Below, one piece after another: positions 29,421 to 41,675 of a stretch of 64,000 nucleotides of DNA. The notes below the pieces were generated by a model, which saw nothing but the letters and a program-made list of their open reading frames with translations, made no database searches and had not been told where the DNA came from. Within the stretch, counting starts at the first letter, position 1; each line of letters begins with the position of its first letter. The stretch spans positions 38,070,392 through 38,134,391 of the forward strand of contig CM057142.1 of assembly GCA_029964075.1 (NCBI GenBank). The letters run 5' to 3'. Position numbers and translations under genes: made by a program. This stretch comes from Patiria pectinifera (Eukaryota; Echinodermata; Asteroidea; Valvatida; Asterinidae).

Positions 29421-31238
29421 GTAAGCATTTCCTTTTTATAAGTTTCTTGCCATTGTGTCTGTCACAAGATTTTGTCTGGATCCACACCAATTTGTATTTA
29501 AATGATTGAATGGGGGTCTATGTCATGATATATCAGATTTTGTATTTGAAATTGAAAATTTATATTTTTACAATTATGCTAAGTCTTAATGTTTATTCGA
29601 TGAATAAGAAAAAAAAAATCACCGGCTTTACTTTAAACTAGTGCAATTGTTGGCGAAGGACCTAAAACGCAAAAGTGCATGTGTGAAGAAGTAAGTTTCA
29701 TATTATGAATGACGTAACAGAGAATCCAAAGGTTCCCACAACACTTTTCCTTGCTACTGGATCGGTCCCCCCGAGTGCCCCTCTCCCTGAGGGGCACTCA
29801 GGGGGCAGGGAGGGGGGGCACTTAGCCAGGTGCCTCTTGGGTGAAACAAAAAGTGTCGACATTTCAGCACGGATGTGCCCCCACAATTTACAATTTATAA
29901 TGGTGGAACAATTTACAATGCCAGAAGTAATGTGCAGTGGAATTCTGCTCAGGTTCAAGGATAAAGGACCGTTCATATTATCAGACTAGGTTGATAAGTG
30001 TATGTGTGTATGGGAGACTAGGCCTTAGACTAGGCAATTCTGACGCTATATTTGGGTGACAAAAGCAGATGCCAGGATGGATGATTTTCAACAGAGCCTG
30101 CCAAGGACATCTCTTAAATACGTAGTCCAATGCATTCAGCATGAATCATGCCCCAGTGACTTTTGAGTGAACAGAAATATACTATTCTCTGTTTTTTCCT
30201 GTCGATTCAGCGTTTACATGTAAATTTATCTGACAAAATTGAACTCGTTTAACACTTGGACTAATGCTAGCTAAGTTATGTGTAAGCTTGGAAAACGGGG
30301 AAAGTGCAACAAAATCGCGCAAACAATTGAAAGTGCAATCCTCCTCTTCTGGCAATTTTCAACGGTTCATTAAATTTCAGGAACATGTTTTTCAACTTTT
30401 GTGTTTTAAATTACTGTTTTGGTATGAAAACAAAAATTTGTTTTCCCCAGGCAAAACAAAAATAAGTAGACCTGTTGGTACAGATAACTGCATTCCGCAT
30501 ACAAAACTGCATGGGCATGTGCTTTAAACCTAACATTTTATTTTTAAAGTAAGAATTTGTATTGGCAGTGGTTAAAGTTGTAATGACATACATGAAATAC
30601 ACAAACAAAAGGATTTAGTATAAACAAAAAATAAGGGAATTTTCTTTATATCCTCTATTTTACTAACTTATTTGAAGGCTAGACCAGTGTGGGAGAAAAT
30701 AGTCTGGAGCCGAAAGGTAGTTACGTACACTTTGTGCACAAAGAGTCAGGGCACCATACCATGTTTTCAAAATGACACTTTGAGGGCCATGTACAGGTGG
30801 GTAACGGTCTCAAATAATTTTTCAAGTATTTTCCCCTTGATTCCTACAGGTCACTTTATATTTTTAGGGGGGCAGCTAATAAAAGGATGGGCAAAAACCC
30901 ACCCCTACTGGTACACAGCTGCAGGTCCGGAGCTAGCTTGTTGTGAGGGTGATCGCGTTTTTTTGTTTACCAACCAACACCAAGTGGTAACATTTTGTAA
31001 CTAAAAGTTGCGCGATACTTGCCGCAACGGCTAAAACTCTCATCGCTCGCACAATCTGTTGATTCAAACTGAAACAATTGGACCCACCCATCCCCGACCA
31101 CCCCTTTATGGACGTGATGTTTATTTTCCTTAAGTAATACACTCCTTTTGTCCTTTTTTCTACAGGTTTTCGTAAACTTTTCACCAATCTCAATGCAAAA
31201 ATCCTGTATTAATTTCAGTTATGACTGTTGTCTTTTAG

Positions 31239-31305
31239 GAGGGGGAATCCATCGGAATGTAACCCCAGATGTCCACAGCTGTAGACAATCCTACAACCCA
31301 AGCAG
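31239..31305 (+). pseudogene. Copy B exon 6, first duplicate, frameshifted
   Basis: 67 bp rather than 68: the GTCACCCGCAG of the intact duplicate reads GTAACCCCAG. The frame shifts and meets a TAG (CAGCTGTAG) within the exon. Splice sites are retained. Confidence 0.78.
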
Positions 31306-31937
31306 GTAAGTCTCCTCCGTCAACTCGTCTGAAACATTGGATGGTATTTTCATCGGGAAGTGGAAATGTAAATATCAGTGCTGGGTTAGCTTATAAGAAC
31401 TTGACATGTACATCCAGAGCCACTGGGGAGATATAGAGCTCGGAAATTGCAACAAATTCAAAAGCTGCTTGGATGGGACTCATCGGCCAATATCGTGCTC
31501 ACTAGGCAAAACAAAAGAGAGCATTCATGTTGAGAATTAGACCTATGCGTTAATGTATGAGTAAACCTGTTTTTGTGCTTTCATTGTTGCTAAATTAAAA
31601 CAACAAAGAACACCCTCTGAAACACCTGCAACGCATGATGTCATTTGCGTCGTTGAATAAGTGTAATTGGTGCACTCAACGAGCTGAAATCATTTGAATT
31701 GCACTAGCCATCTTTCAGGTCTTGCTCGCTTTTATCGGAGAGGCATGAGTATATACTTTTTGTGCATTCAATGCCTGTACAGGGTGAGTAAAAAAAACGA
31801 AACCAAAATGTTGGGACCATTGTTATAGTGAAGTTCTGCATGCAGCACTTTCAAAATCTAGGATATGAAAGCCCAATTCATAAGCTTTTTTTTAGTACGA
31901 GATTCATTCAAATCACTCATGTACAATTAAGTTTCGG

Positions 31938-32105
31938 GATTCTTAACACAACCACCGTTTTAAGGTTCTGTCCACGGATCACACAAAAACTTCAGTGTTC
32001 TTTCAGCAAATGTGTGTGAATGGTTTTCGTTTTGCTGAAAGAACGCACGCGTTTTTGTGATCCGTGAACAGAACAATAAAACGGCGGTTGTGTTTAAAAT
32101 TCTTA
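31938..32105. repeat. Foldback hairpin in unit 1 of the duplication
   Basis: Arms of roughly 70 bp pair (ACACAACCACCGTTTTA with TAAAACGGCGGTTGTGT, and GATCACACAAAAAC with GTTTTTGTGATC). The second copy is at 34263-34432. Confidence 0.75.
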
Positions 32106-33563
32106 TCAGAACTAAAGGGGGGGGGGGCAGGGAGGGGGGGGGGGGCACTTAGCCAGGTGCCTTTTGGGGGAAACAAAAAGTGCCGACATTTCACCACGGA
32201 TGTGCCCACAATTTACAATTTATAATGGTGGAACAATTTACAATGCCAGAAGTAATGTGCAGTGGAATTCTGCTCAGGTTCAAGGATAAAGGACCGTTCA
32301 TATTATCAGACTAGGTTGATAAGTGTATGTGTGTATGGGAGACTAGGCCTTAGACTAGGCAATTCTGACGCTATATTTGGGTGACAAAAGCAGATGCCAG
32401 GATGGATGATTTTCAACAGAGCCTGCCAAGGACATCTCTTAAATACGTAGTCCAATGCATTCAGCATGAATCATGCCCCAGTGACTTTTGAGTGAACAGA
32501 AATATACTATTCTCTGTTTTTTCCTGTCGATTCAGCGTTTACATGTAAATTTATCTGACAAAATTGAACTCGTTTAACACTTGGACTAATGCTAGCTAAG
32601 TTATGTGTAAGCTTGGAAAACGGGGAAAGTGCAACAAAATCGCGCAAACAATTGAAAGTGCAATCCTCCTCTTCTGGCAATTTTCAACGGTTCATTAAAT
32701 TTCAGGAACATGTTTTTCAACTTTTGTGTTTTAAATTACTGTTTTGGTATGAAAACAAAAATTTGTTTTCCCCAGGCAAAACAAAAATAAGTAGACCTGT
32801 TGGTACAGATAACTGCATTCCGCATACAAAACTGCATGGGCATGTGCTTTAAACCTAACATTTTATTTTTAAAGTAAGAATTTGTATTGGCAGTGGTTAA
32901 AGTTGTAATGACATACATGAAATACACAAACAAAAGGATTTAGTATAAACAAAAAATAAGGGAATTTTCTTTATATCCTCTATTTTACTAACTTATTTGA
33001 AGGCTAGACCAGTGTGGGAGAAAATAGTCTGGAGCCAAAAGGTAGTTACGTACACTTTGTGCACAAAGAGTCAGGGCACCATACCATGTTTTCAAAATGA
33101 CACTTTGAGGGCCATGTACAGGTGGGTAACGGTCTCAAATAATTTTTCAAGTATTTTCCCCTTGATTCCTACAGGTCACTTTATATTTTGAGGGGGGCAG
33201 CTAATAAAAGGATGGGCAAAAACCCACCCCTGCTGGTACACAGCTGCAGGTCCGGAGCTAGCTTGTTGTGAGGGTGATCGCGCTTTTTTGTTTACCAACC
33301 AACACCAAGTGGTAACATTTTGTAACTAAAAGTTGCGCGATACTTGCCGCAACGGCTAAAACTCTCATCGCTCGCACAATCTGTTGATTCAAACTGAAAC
33401 AATTGGACCCACCCATCCCCGACCACCCCTTTATGGACGTGATGTTTATTTTCCTTAAGTAATACACTCCTTTTGTCCTTTTTTCTACAGGTTTTCGTAA
33501 ACTTTTCACCAATCTCAATGCAAAAATCCTGTATTAATTTCAGTTATGACTGTTGTCTTTTAG

Positions 33564-33631
33564 GAGGGGGAATCCATCGGAATGTCACCCGCAGATGTCC
33601 ACAGCTGTGGACAATCCTACAACCCAAGCAG
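33564..33631 (+). pseudogene. Copy B exon 6, second duplicate, intact
   Basis: 68 bp, phase 2 to 1, encoding RRGNPSECHPQMSTAVDN...; acceptor CTTTTAG and donor AGCAG|GTAAG. This duplicate joins in frame to the stalk exons. Confidence 0.78.
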
Positions 33632-34262
33632 GTAAGTCTCCTCCGTCAATTCGTCTGAAACATTGGATGGTATTTTCATCGGGAAGTGGAAATGTAAATA
33701 TCAGTGCTGGGTTAGCTTATAAGAACTTGACATGTACATTCAAAGCCACTGGGGAGATATAGAGCTCGGAAATTGCAACAAATTCAAAAGCTGCTTGGAT
33801 GGGACTCATCGGCCAATATCGTGCTCACTAGGCAAAACAAAAGAGAGCATTCATGTTGAGAATTAGACCTATGCGTTAATGTATGAGTAAACCTGTTTTT
33901 GTGCTTTCATTGTTGCTAAATTAAAACAACAAAGAACACCCTCTGAAACACCTGCAACGCATGATGTCATTTGCGTCGTTGAATAAGTGTAATTGGTGCA
34001 CTCAACGAGCTGAAATCATTTGAATTGCACTAGCCATCTTTCAGGTCTTGCTCGCTTTTATCGGAGAGGCATGAGTATATACTTTTTGTGCATTCAATGC
34101 CTGTACAGGGTGAGTAAAAAAAACGAAACCAAAATGTTGGGACCATTGTTATAGTGAAGTTCTGCATGCAGCACTTTCAAAATCTAGGATATGAAAGCCC
34201 AATTCATAAGCTTTTTTTTAGTACGAGATTCATTCAAATCACTCATGTACAATTAAGTTTCG

Positions 34263-34432
34263 GGATTCTTAACACAACCACCGTTTTAAGGTTCTGTCCA
34301 CGGATCACACAAAAACTTCAGTGTTCTTTCAGCAAATGTGTGTGAATGGTTTTCGTTTTGCTGAAAGAACGCACGCGTTTTTGTGATCCGTGAACAGAAC
34401 AATAAAACGGCGGTTGTGTTTAAAATTCTTAT
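34263..34432. repeat. Foldback hairpin in unit 2 of the duplication
   Basis: Same hairpin as at 31938-32105. Immediately downstream the sequence continues into the intron shared with copy C (55371 onward). Confidence 0.75.
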
Positions 34433-34556
34433 CAGAACTAAAGCTACTTAGCGTAAGTTGATTATAAGCAGGACAAGCTCTTTTCAGAACTAAATATCTA
34501 CTAAGCAGTAGTTATTGCCACATTGTGCCGTTTTCCTTTTCTTTACTGTCAACCAG

Positions 34557-35880
34557 AAAAGACAACGACAGCTGATTTCACATCCACTGTGGAACCAACA
34601 ATCAACCAACTACCTTCGAGTGATTCACCAATAACGACTCATGGACCAATCACCACTGAATCGCCAATCAATGGACGACTTGCCACCACTGGCTCAGGTA
34701 ACACGCATTTCCTCATCGGAGAAAAGTCATTGTCTCGCTTTTAATGGAGCTCATTTTCCCTCCTACTATTATTGTGTTGATTCCAGTGGAATTTCTTAGT
34801 TCAGCCACCTGGAAAGCAGAAACGTATGTTGCTCTTTTGGCTAAAGTTGGGGCTTTTTTCACTTCATGGTGCCGTTTTCCTTTTCTCTACTTTCAACCAG
34901 AACCAACAACGACAGCTGACTTGACATCGACTGTAGAATCAACAACCAACCCGCAACTACCTACGAGTGATTCACCAATAACGACTGGTCGACCAATCAC
35001 CACTGAATCGCCAATCAACGAACGACTTGCCACCACTGACTCAGGTAGCAAGTATTTCCTAGTCAGAAAAAAGTCAATGTCTCACTTTTAATGGAGCTCA
35101 TTTTCCTCTTCTAATATTATTGTGTTGATTCAGCCACCTGGAAGCAGAAACTTATGTTACTCTTTTGGCTAAAGTTGTTTTTGTTTCCACTCCATGGTGC
35201 CATTTTCCTTTTCCCTACTTTCAAAAAGAATCAACACTGACAGCTGATTTCAAGCAAGTAGCAAGTATTTCCTTGTCAGTGAAAATTCAATGTCTCGCTT
35301 TTAATGGAGCTCATTTCCCCCTTCTGATATGATTGTGTTGATTCCAGTGGAATTTCTTAGTTCAGCCATCTGGAAAGCAGAAACTTATGTTGCTCTTTTG
35401 GCTAAAGTTGGGCCTTTTTTTCCACGTCATGGTGCCGTTTTCCTTTTCTCTACTTTCAACCAGAATCAACAACGACAGCTAGCTTGACATCCACTGTGGA
35501 ATCAACAATCAACCAACTACCTACGAGTGATTCACCAATAACGACTCGTCGACCAATCACCACTGAATCGCCAATCAGCGGACGACTTGCCACCGCTGAC
35601 TTAGGTAGCAAGTATTTCTTCGTCAGAAGAGTCATTGTCTCGCTTTTAATGGAGCTCATTTTCCCCGTCTAATATTATTGTGTTGATTCCAGTGGAATTT
35701 CTTAGTTCAGCCATCTGGAAAGCAGAAACTTATGTTGCTCTTTTGGATAAAGTTGGGGCTTTTTTTTCACTTCATGGTGCCGTTTTTCTTTTCTCTACTT
35801 TCAACAAGAATCAACAGCGACAGCTGATTTCAAATCGACTCAAATCAACAGAATCAACAATCAACCAACTACCTACGAGT
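34557..35880 (+). pseudogene. Copy B stalk array: three whole exons plus remnants
   Basis: Exons at 34557-34697 (141 bp), 34901-35044 (144 bp, one extra codon giving TNPQLPT) and 35464-35604 (141 bp) have good acceptors and donors and are phase 1-1. A remnant at about 35229-35252 keeps only the first codons. A fourth unit at 35809-35880 is cut off after TACGAGT by a deletion joining it to sequence that in copy C lies about 850 bp further downstream (from 58341). The encoded words match copy A (SDSPITT, TTESPIN). Confidence 0.82.
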
Positions 35881-36075
35881 TTATTTACGTACTACAATAC
35901 AGTATTATCTTCGCGTTAATTACGCCTTCTGATGATTGAATATTTTTAAGTGCGAAAGTGCACATAAAAGCCTACATGCGTAACAAACATCAGACACTTA
36001 CGTTATTCGACCAAGAATAGCCAATATCCCACATTTTAACTGATAATAAGATTATAAGAGAAACATTTCACAAGG

Positions 36076-36129
36076 AATCACTATCGACGACCGACGATCA
36101 GACTTCCACTGATTCATCGAACAAAGGAG
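36076..36129 (+). pseudogene. Copy B short Ser/Thr exon with deleted acceptor
   Basis: 54 bp matching 58623-58676 of copy C (ESLSTTDDQTSTDSS). A deletion has removed the upstream pyrimidine tract, so the acceptor reads CACAAGG. The donor GGAG|GTAAATT is intact. Confidence 0.6.
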
Positions 36130-36389
36130 GTAAATTATTGTAACGGAATTAAGACTATTCAACAGACCAGCTGCAAAATAATTACTGTTCTAAATGGCCG
36201 AGCGGGGTTCCTTTTTTGGGGGGTGCCAAATTGTCTCTCGTTTTTGACGGGAACTTTCGAGCAGAATCATCATAGACGACTGAATACGTATCCACTGAAG
36301 AGCCAAGCTTCGATAACGACTGGTCAAACAGCAAATTGTCTTATAACTTCTGACCATTACTTGATTCGGTGAATTTTCCTTTCCTACAG

Positions 36390-36557
36390 GACCATCGTCA
36401 TTGTCACCAGTTTTGTCGACTGAAACAAATGCAGATGAATCGACAATCAACCAACTACTTACAACAGAATCATTAACGACTGGTCGATCATCCACTTCTG
36501 AGTTAGTCAATGACCGACTGGCCACTACCAGTTCTACTTTACAGTTGACTACGGAAG
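36390..36557 (+). pseudogene. Copy B Ser/Thr exon, second type
   Basis: 168 bp, phase 1-1, encoding STTGRSSTSE-like and LQLTTEG words; acceptor CCTACAG|G and donor GGAAG|GTAGC. Confidence 0.78.
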
Positions 36558-36804
36558 GTAGCAACATGCAAGCCAATTTATTTTACCAAAATAATTATTT
36601 CTCACATGCCATTGTTGTTGGTCGACAATTGGCAGATATATACTTCAAAATTAAAGTACAACCGACAGTCATCTGCATATTTTATCAGAAGCTGTCCTTG
36701 CATGTTTCAATAAAACCAGTATTTCACTTTTCCAAAAAAATTCTCTAACTCATGACCATGGATAATTATTATTATTAATTATGTGAGTTTTGCCTTTTCT
36801 CCAG

Positions 36805-36969
36805 AATCGTTATCATCGTCACCATTGTTGACTACTGAAACAAAAGCAGCAGAATTGACAATCAACCAACTACTTTCAACTGAGTCATCAACAACTGGCC
36901 GATTATCCACTTCTGAATTTGCGGACCGGCTGGCCACTACTGATTCTATTCTACAGTTGATTACAGAAG
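36805..36969 (+). pseudogene. Copy B Ser/Thr exon, third type
   Basis: 165 bp, phase 1-1, encoding ESLSSSPLLTTETKAAELT and the FADRLATTDS segment; acceptor TCTCCAG and donor GAAG|GTAAC. This exon is the one found inverted in copy A. Confidence 0.78.
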
Positions 36970-37212
36970 GTAACAATATGCAAACCTCAATTTTGCACCC
37001 AAAAAATTCTTTCAGTTTTGGCCGTCCATATACTTTGAAATCGATGTACAACCGACAGTCATTATCTACAGATTTTTTTCACAACAGTGACCATGCAGTT
37101 TCAATGGAAAAGAGTTCATTTTCTTCTCGCTAACTTTTATGACCATGTAAAATTATTATGTTGACAATAGTTGTTCATTTAATGTGATTTGGTGTGTTTT
37201 TCTTTCTACCAG

Positions 37213-37383
37213 GATCATTGTCATCGTCATCATTATTGTCGACTGAAACGAAAGCAGCAGAATCGACAATCAACCCACTACTAAGAAGTGACTCATCAAC
37301 GACTGGCCGATCATCCACTTCTGAATTCACCATTGACCGACTGGCCACTACCGATTCTACTGTACTGCAGTTGACTACGGAAG
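37213..37383 (+). pseudogene. Copy B Ser/Thr exon, fourth type
   Basis: 171 bp, phase 1-1, one codon longer than copies A and C (TVLQL versus TLQL); acceptor CTACCAG and donor GGAAG|GTATTT. Confidence 0.78.
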
Positions 37384-37463
37384 GTATTTCTTTGGGTTCA
37401 GGCATCGATAATGTAAAGTCTTAATGTTGCCCCAGCATAAAAAAAAAATAGATACGCTGCTGG

Positions 37464-37612
37464 ACGACCGGAAACCCACGGAATCAGGTAGGGACTGAAA
37501 ACCCAATCCACATATGTTGGCCCAGGTGGGATTCAAACCCGGGTCACAGCGGTGGAAGGCGGGGGAAGTACAGCTACGCCAACCTGACTCCCGATCCCCA
37601 TACTATGGATTG
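37464..37612 (-). mobile_element. tRNA-derived SINE in copy B intron
   Basis: On the minus strand GTTGGCGTAGCTGTACTT (A-box region) and CCGGGTTTGAATCCCACC (B box) precede a tail with TTTTCAGTCCCTACC and CCGTGGGTTTCC. Copies A and C have other sequence here, so it is specific to copy B. Confidence 0.7.
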
Positions 37613-37955
37613 ATTCATCATCAACACTGGTGCACGGCCATATTAAAAAAAAAAAAAATAACGTACAAAAACGACCTACATCTAGGCCTACATATTGTTC
37701 AACAGAGTTGTTTATGGACGTTTCAATGTACAAAAACTGACTGCTAACCACCCCCACCCTTGACAGTTAATTCCACCTTGAGTCATAGCTGGATCCGCCC
37801 CTGTGTAATGATGACATCATAAGGTGAAACACAATATTTAAATCCTATTTGATCATAATATTTCTGTATACAATTAGCCTCCAAAGGCACTCACAAAATG
37901 ATCGAATCGCGGGCCCAATTCAGACATCATTTCACAAAGGAGAAGCCTTTGCAAC

Positions 37956-38182
37956 TTCTTTGGAACAAACTACCCCTCGCCATTCGCAATATCTCATCGC
38001 TTTCTGAATTTAAAGTTGCCCTAAAGACCTATTTATTTCAGACCACTCAGAATATTCTTGTTTAGTTAAATTAATTGTTTTGTTATTTCTGATTTTATAT
38101 ATTTTTTTGTTTGCGCCATGAGCGTCATTTATGGCGGATAATGGCGCGGTATAAATTTCCGTTATTATATTATTATTATTAT
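37956..38182 (+). mobile_element. 3' end of a non-LTR retrotransposon (LINE), truncated
   Basis: A short frame reading LLWNKLPLAIRNISSLSEFK and on to TYLF resembles the C-terminus of CR1/L2-like LINE reverse transcriptases. It is followed by an untranslated tail ending in (ATT)n. Copy C lacks it at the equivalent site (60450-60465). A 5'-truncated insertion is the simplest reading. Confidence 0.7.
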
Positions 38183-38269
38183 AACACATAACATCGTCTT
38201 GCTCAAATAAGTTTAAAAGTCAAAAGTGACATTTACTGATAATAATTTTGTTTACTCTACCATTTGAAG

Positions 38270-38385
38270 TGGCTGTCGGACTCAGAATCCTCGCGTTGAA
38301 TGGCATATCAGCTAGATTTACCGATGATCTTACCGACAGCAGCTCTCAGGCATTTCGTGAGCTATCAGCACAAGTGACCATGGCG
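38270..38385 (+). pseudogene. Copy B SEA domain, first exon
   Basis: 116 bp, intact, phase 1 to 0; acceptor TTTGAAG and donor GGCG|GTAGGT. Confidence 0.78.
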
Positions 38386-38716
38386 GTAGGTGTTCGGTAC
38401 TTTAAAGAGGGGACGTCCCATTGGTCCGACGTCCTGGGGTCAGTGTCAGTCAACCTGAACCAGTGGAACCACACAGTATTATTATGTTTCATTGGACCAA
38501 TGGGACGTCGGACCAATGGGACGTCGGACAATTAGATGTAACCCTTTACAGAATCAGATAATCTCGAATATGGATAGCTTCTTTGATAAACGATCATAGA
38601 CAGTGCTACTTGTAAATTTAAATTTGATATCGTGTCGAACTTTATATCGTGTTAATCGCATCTGTTGTTAGGCCTACTTGTGGGGAAAAATATTAATGTT
38701 GATTTGTTTGTTGCAG

Positions 38717-38939
38717 GTGTTGGACATCCTCCGCGGTTCACCATCTACCGCTCTCGTCATGGATTTTGTGATTTCTTCGATACGTAATGGGAGTTTACTG
38801 GTCAACGGTGTTGCCATATTTCCTATCAACTCGGCGATTGAGGTGGATGCTTAAGTCCAGGTCCTGAACAGCGCAGGAAGTAACGACGGAGATGCATCCG
38901 ATTCACTTACTATTGATCCGTCAGCTACCTATGCAGCAG
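38717..38939 (+). pseudogene. Copy B SEA domain, second exon with in-frame stop
   Basis: 223 bp. The GSLLV motif is kept, but codon 46 of the exon (38852-38854) is TAA where A and C have TTA (Leu). Splice sites are intact. Confidence 0.85.
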
Positions 38940-38972
38940 GTTCATTTAATGCCACTTAATTACATTTTTACT

Positions 38973-39601
38973 AAGGGAATAAATGTGTGCTCTGGAGGTT
39001 TTTATCACTCTGTTTAAGACCACTTAGAGTCTGGGTGCTGATAATTACCCGAGCCGGAGGCGAGGGTAATTATCAGCACCAAGACTCTAAGTGGTCTTAA
39101 ACAGAGTGATAAATACCGACGGAGCACATATTTATTCCCATTCATAAATACCTTTTTTGTAAGAAAAAATCATATAATTCGTTCAAAACATCCCGATTTT
39201 GTTCAACAAATTCACTTTATGCTTTTTGAAACATCCCTCTTGCAAAATAATGGAGTGTTCAGCTGGCGAGTAAGATGTAAACAACCCTTTTATGGAGATC
39301 GACGCGCGCGTATCATGTTCTGCGTGATGTCGCGCAGAACGCACCTGGCGCGTTGCATTTTGAATTTAGAACTATAAAATTCTGACTCCCTGGCAGTGTT
39401 GCGCATGCTTACGTGAGGATTGTGAACGTTCAACCAATGAAACGATAAGAGGCACTGGATTTTTAGGAGTCCACATTTTATTGTGACACTGGAAAAGTGT
39501 TTAAGACCAGCTAGCCATGTCTTTATCATCCGTTTAAGACCGGCCACGTGACGGGCTCTCGACCAATAGGAATATCTAAACTGTCTGAGGTATTTATGAA
39601 T
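38973..39601. mobile_element. 629-bp foldback element, first copy
   Basis: Starts AAGGGAATAAATGTG and opens with a hairpin of about 75-bp arms (GGTGCTGATAATTACCC / GGGTAATTATCAGCACC). The remainder is bounded by ATTCATAAATACC and GGTATTTATGAAT. Copy C reads straight through at TTTTTACT|GGAATATAAT (about 61230), as does copy A at about 1005. Confidence 0.8.
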
Positions 39602-39888
39602 GGAATATAATATAATGCGAAAGGAATTTGAACTTTAATTAAGTTGTGTTTCTACATCACATGCTATTGAGGTATCGTAAATATTAGTGTTGTCGTCGAG
39701 TACTTGAGTCGAGTTTGAGTCACTTGGGTCGAGTCCGAGCCTGAGTATCAAGTCATTTGATTCGAGTCCGATTCCGAGTCATGCATTGTATGATATTGCT
39801 GTGCATGGACATGGAACCATATGTACACGTAGCGATATGGATATCAGGATGCGCTGTTGCGAGAAAAATAAGGAGAGGCGCATTTAAT

Positions 39889-40517
39889 AAGGGAATAAAT
39901 GTGTGCTTCGGAGGTTTTTATCATTCTGTTTAAGACCACTTAGAGTCTGGGTGCTGATAATTACCCGAGCCGGAGGCGAGGGTAATTATCAGCACCCAGA
40001 CTCTAAGTGGTCTTAAACAGAGTGATAAATACCGACGGAGCACATATTTATTCCCATTCATAAATACCTTTTCGGTAAGAAAAAATCATATAATTCGTTC
40101 AAAACATCCCGATTTTGTTCAACAAATTCACTTTATGCTTTTTGAAACATCCCTCTTGCAAAATAATGGAGTGTTCAGCTGGCGAGTAAGATGTAAACAA
40201 CCCTTTTATGGAGATTGACGCGCGCGTATCATGTTCTGCGCGATGTCGCGCAGAACGCACCTGGCGCGTTGCGTTTTGAATTTAGAACTATAAAATGTTG
40301 ACTCCCTGGTAGTGTTGCGCATGCCTACGTGAGGATTGTGAACGTTCAACCAATGAAACGATGAGAGGCACTGGATTTTTAGGAGTCCACATTTTATTGT
40401 TACACTGGAAAAGGGTTTAAGACCAGCTAGCCATGTCTTTATCATCCGTTTAAGACCGGCCACGTGACGGGCTCTCGACCAATAGGAATGCGTAAACTGT
40501 CTTAGGTATTTATGAAT
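39889..40517. mobile_element. 629-bp foldback element, second copy
   Basis: Same length and about the same sequence as 38973-39601, inserted in the same orientation 916 bp away. Copies A and C have the uninterrupted GCATTTAAT|AAACATTTATT. Confidence 0.8.
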
Positions 40518-40730
40518 AAACATTTATTTGCATTACCACCTGGTGAGTGTTATTTATGTTCTTCAGCGGCGTTACTTTCAATAAAAAGAAACGTCGGAAA
40601 TATTTACTATAGTTATTTTTTTGTTTGTTTAAAACAAGGTGGCACACGAGTCATTAGTCTCAATTTGAAGTCTTTTTCCCCACAAGTGACTCGAGTCGAG
40701 TCCAAGAAATCGAGATTACGAATCGAGACT

Positions 40731-40818
40731 GACTCGAGTCCGTGTCCTGGACTCCAGATTGACTCGAGTCCGTGTCCTGGACTCCAGACTGACTCGAGTC
40801 CGTGTCCTGGACTCCAGT
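40731..40818. repeat. 30-bp minisatellite, three units (copy B)
   Basis: Three tandem units of a GACTCGAGTCCGTGTCCTGG-type 30-mer just upstream of the EGF exon. Three units are also present in copy C and one in copy A. Confidence 0.85.
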
Positions 40819-40869
40819 CTACCGTCTCCGGCAAATGATCATTGATGTATTTTATTTATTTCTGAACAG

Positions 40870-40960
40870 TTCCAAATCAAGGTTGCCCCACAAACTACTG
40901 CACAAATGGCGGCATCTGCAAGCAAGTAGGAAGTCCCCAAGACCGCGTGTATTCTTGCGA
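40870..40960 (+). pseudogene. Copy B EGF domain, first exon
   Basis: 91 bp, phase 1 to 2, frame and cysteines intact; acceptor TGAACAG and donor GA|GTAAGT. It lies downstream of the SEA stop. Confidence 0.82.
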
Positions 40961-41113
40961 GTAAGTCTTACAACACTATATGTGATGTATAGTCAAGTGA
41001 TATGATTTTTTTTCTTTGATAATGGGCATGATTTTGAAGTGACGAATTGTAATGTTTGGAAAAAATACGATAAAGATATGCTAATCTCGTTCTTGATTCC
41101 TTTCCTCATACAG

Positions 41114-41154
41114 ATGCGTGGAAGGTTACACGGGACGTCTGTGCGAAAACGGAG
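41114..41154 (+). pseudogene. Copy B EGF domain, second exon
   Basis: 41 bp, phase 2 to 1, identical in content to A and C; acceptor CATACAG and donor GGAG|GTTTGT. Confidence 0.82.
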
Positions 41155-41675
41155 GTTTGTGTAGTGTCTATCTTGTATAATGACTAAATGTATGAAACAA
41201 CAATGTAAGAAAACAAAACCTTGAAGTAAAACTCAGTTTTATACAGTAAACGGAACAAAATTGTTTTTCATTGATCAGTTTCAGTCAAAAAAAGGGAAGA
41301 TATTCTTGATTTTGCGCGAGCTTTTGTGCCAATGATTAAGACTGATGAAGCATAAGTCAGAATTATCTAAATTGATTGTTTTTACTTCTTTGTTTGAGAA
41401 ATTCACGAGAAATGTACATGAGGGCTGACTAAGAATTTGGCCATAGTTATACAAAATTTACCAAATGGGAGTAGGCCTACGTTATGGATAATTTACTTCT
41501 AAGTTTAAACGTAATCACGTCGATCCGGGAACATCTCGGAGTTTTCTCTGAGATGTCAGGGCACCTTTTAAGCTCGGATGAAATATTTTCAACAAAAAAA
41601 GGTGAACTTGAAAGCATTCCCTAAGCATAATTCCATTATTTTTCCTCATGCCATCTATTTTGTATAACAATATAG

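Larger units (their letters stand above)
29805..34443. repeat. 2.3-kb tandem duplication containing exon 6 of copy B
   Basis: Unit 1 (about 29805-32118) and unit 2 (about 32131-34443) are offset by 2325 bp and almost identical, separated by a G-rich junction near 32119-32140. Each unit carries a copy of linker exon 6 and ends with a long foldback. Similarity this high over intron sequence implies a recent duplication or an assembly artefact. Confidence 0.85.

Noticed and set aside
36280-36345. Extra Ser/Thr exon (ESSLTIEYVSTEEPS-like) near 36280 and 58815
   Set aside because: A possible acceptor exists but no matching donor, and the frame differs between copies; probably a decayed exon.
38386-38535. 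Longer SEA first exon ending at GTCAAC|GTGAAC
   Set aside because: That donor is CTGAAC in copy B and would insert 25-30 residues into the SEA core. GGCG|GTAGGT is conserved and gives normal SEA spacing.
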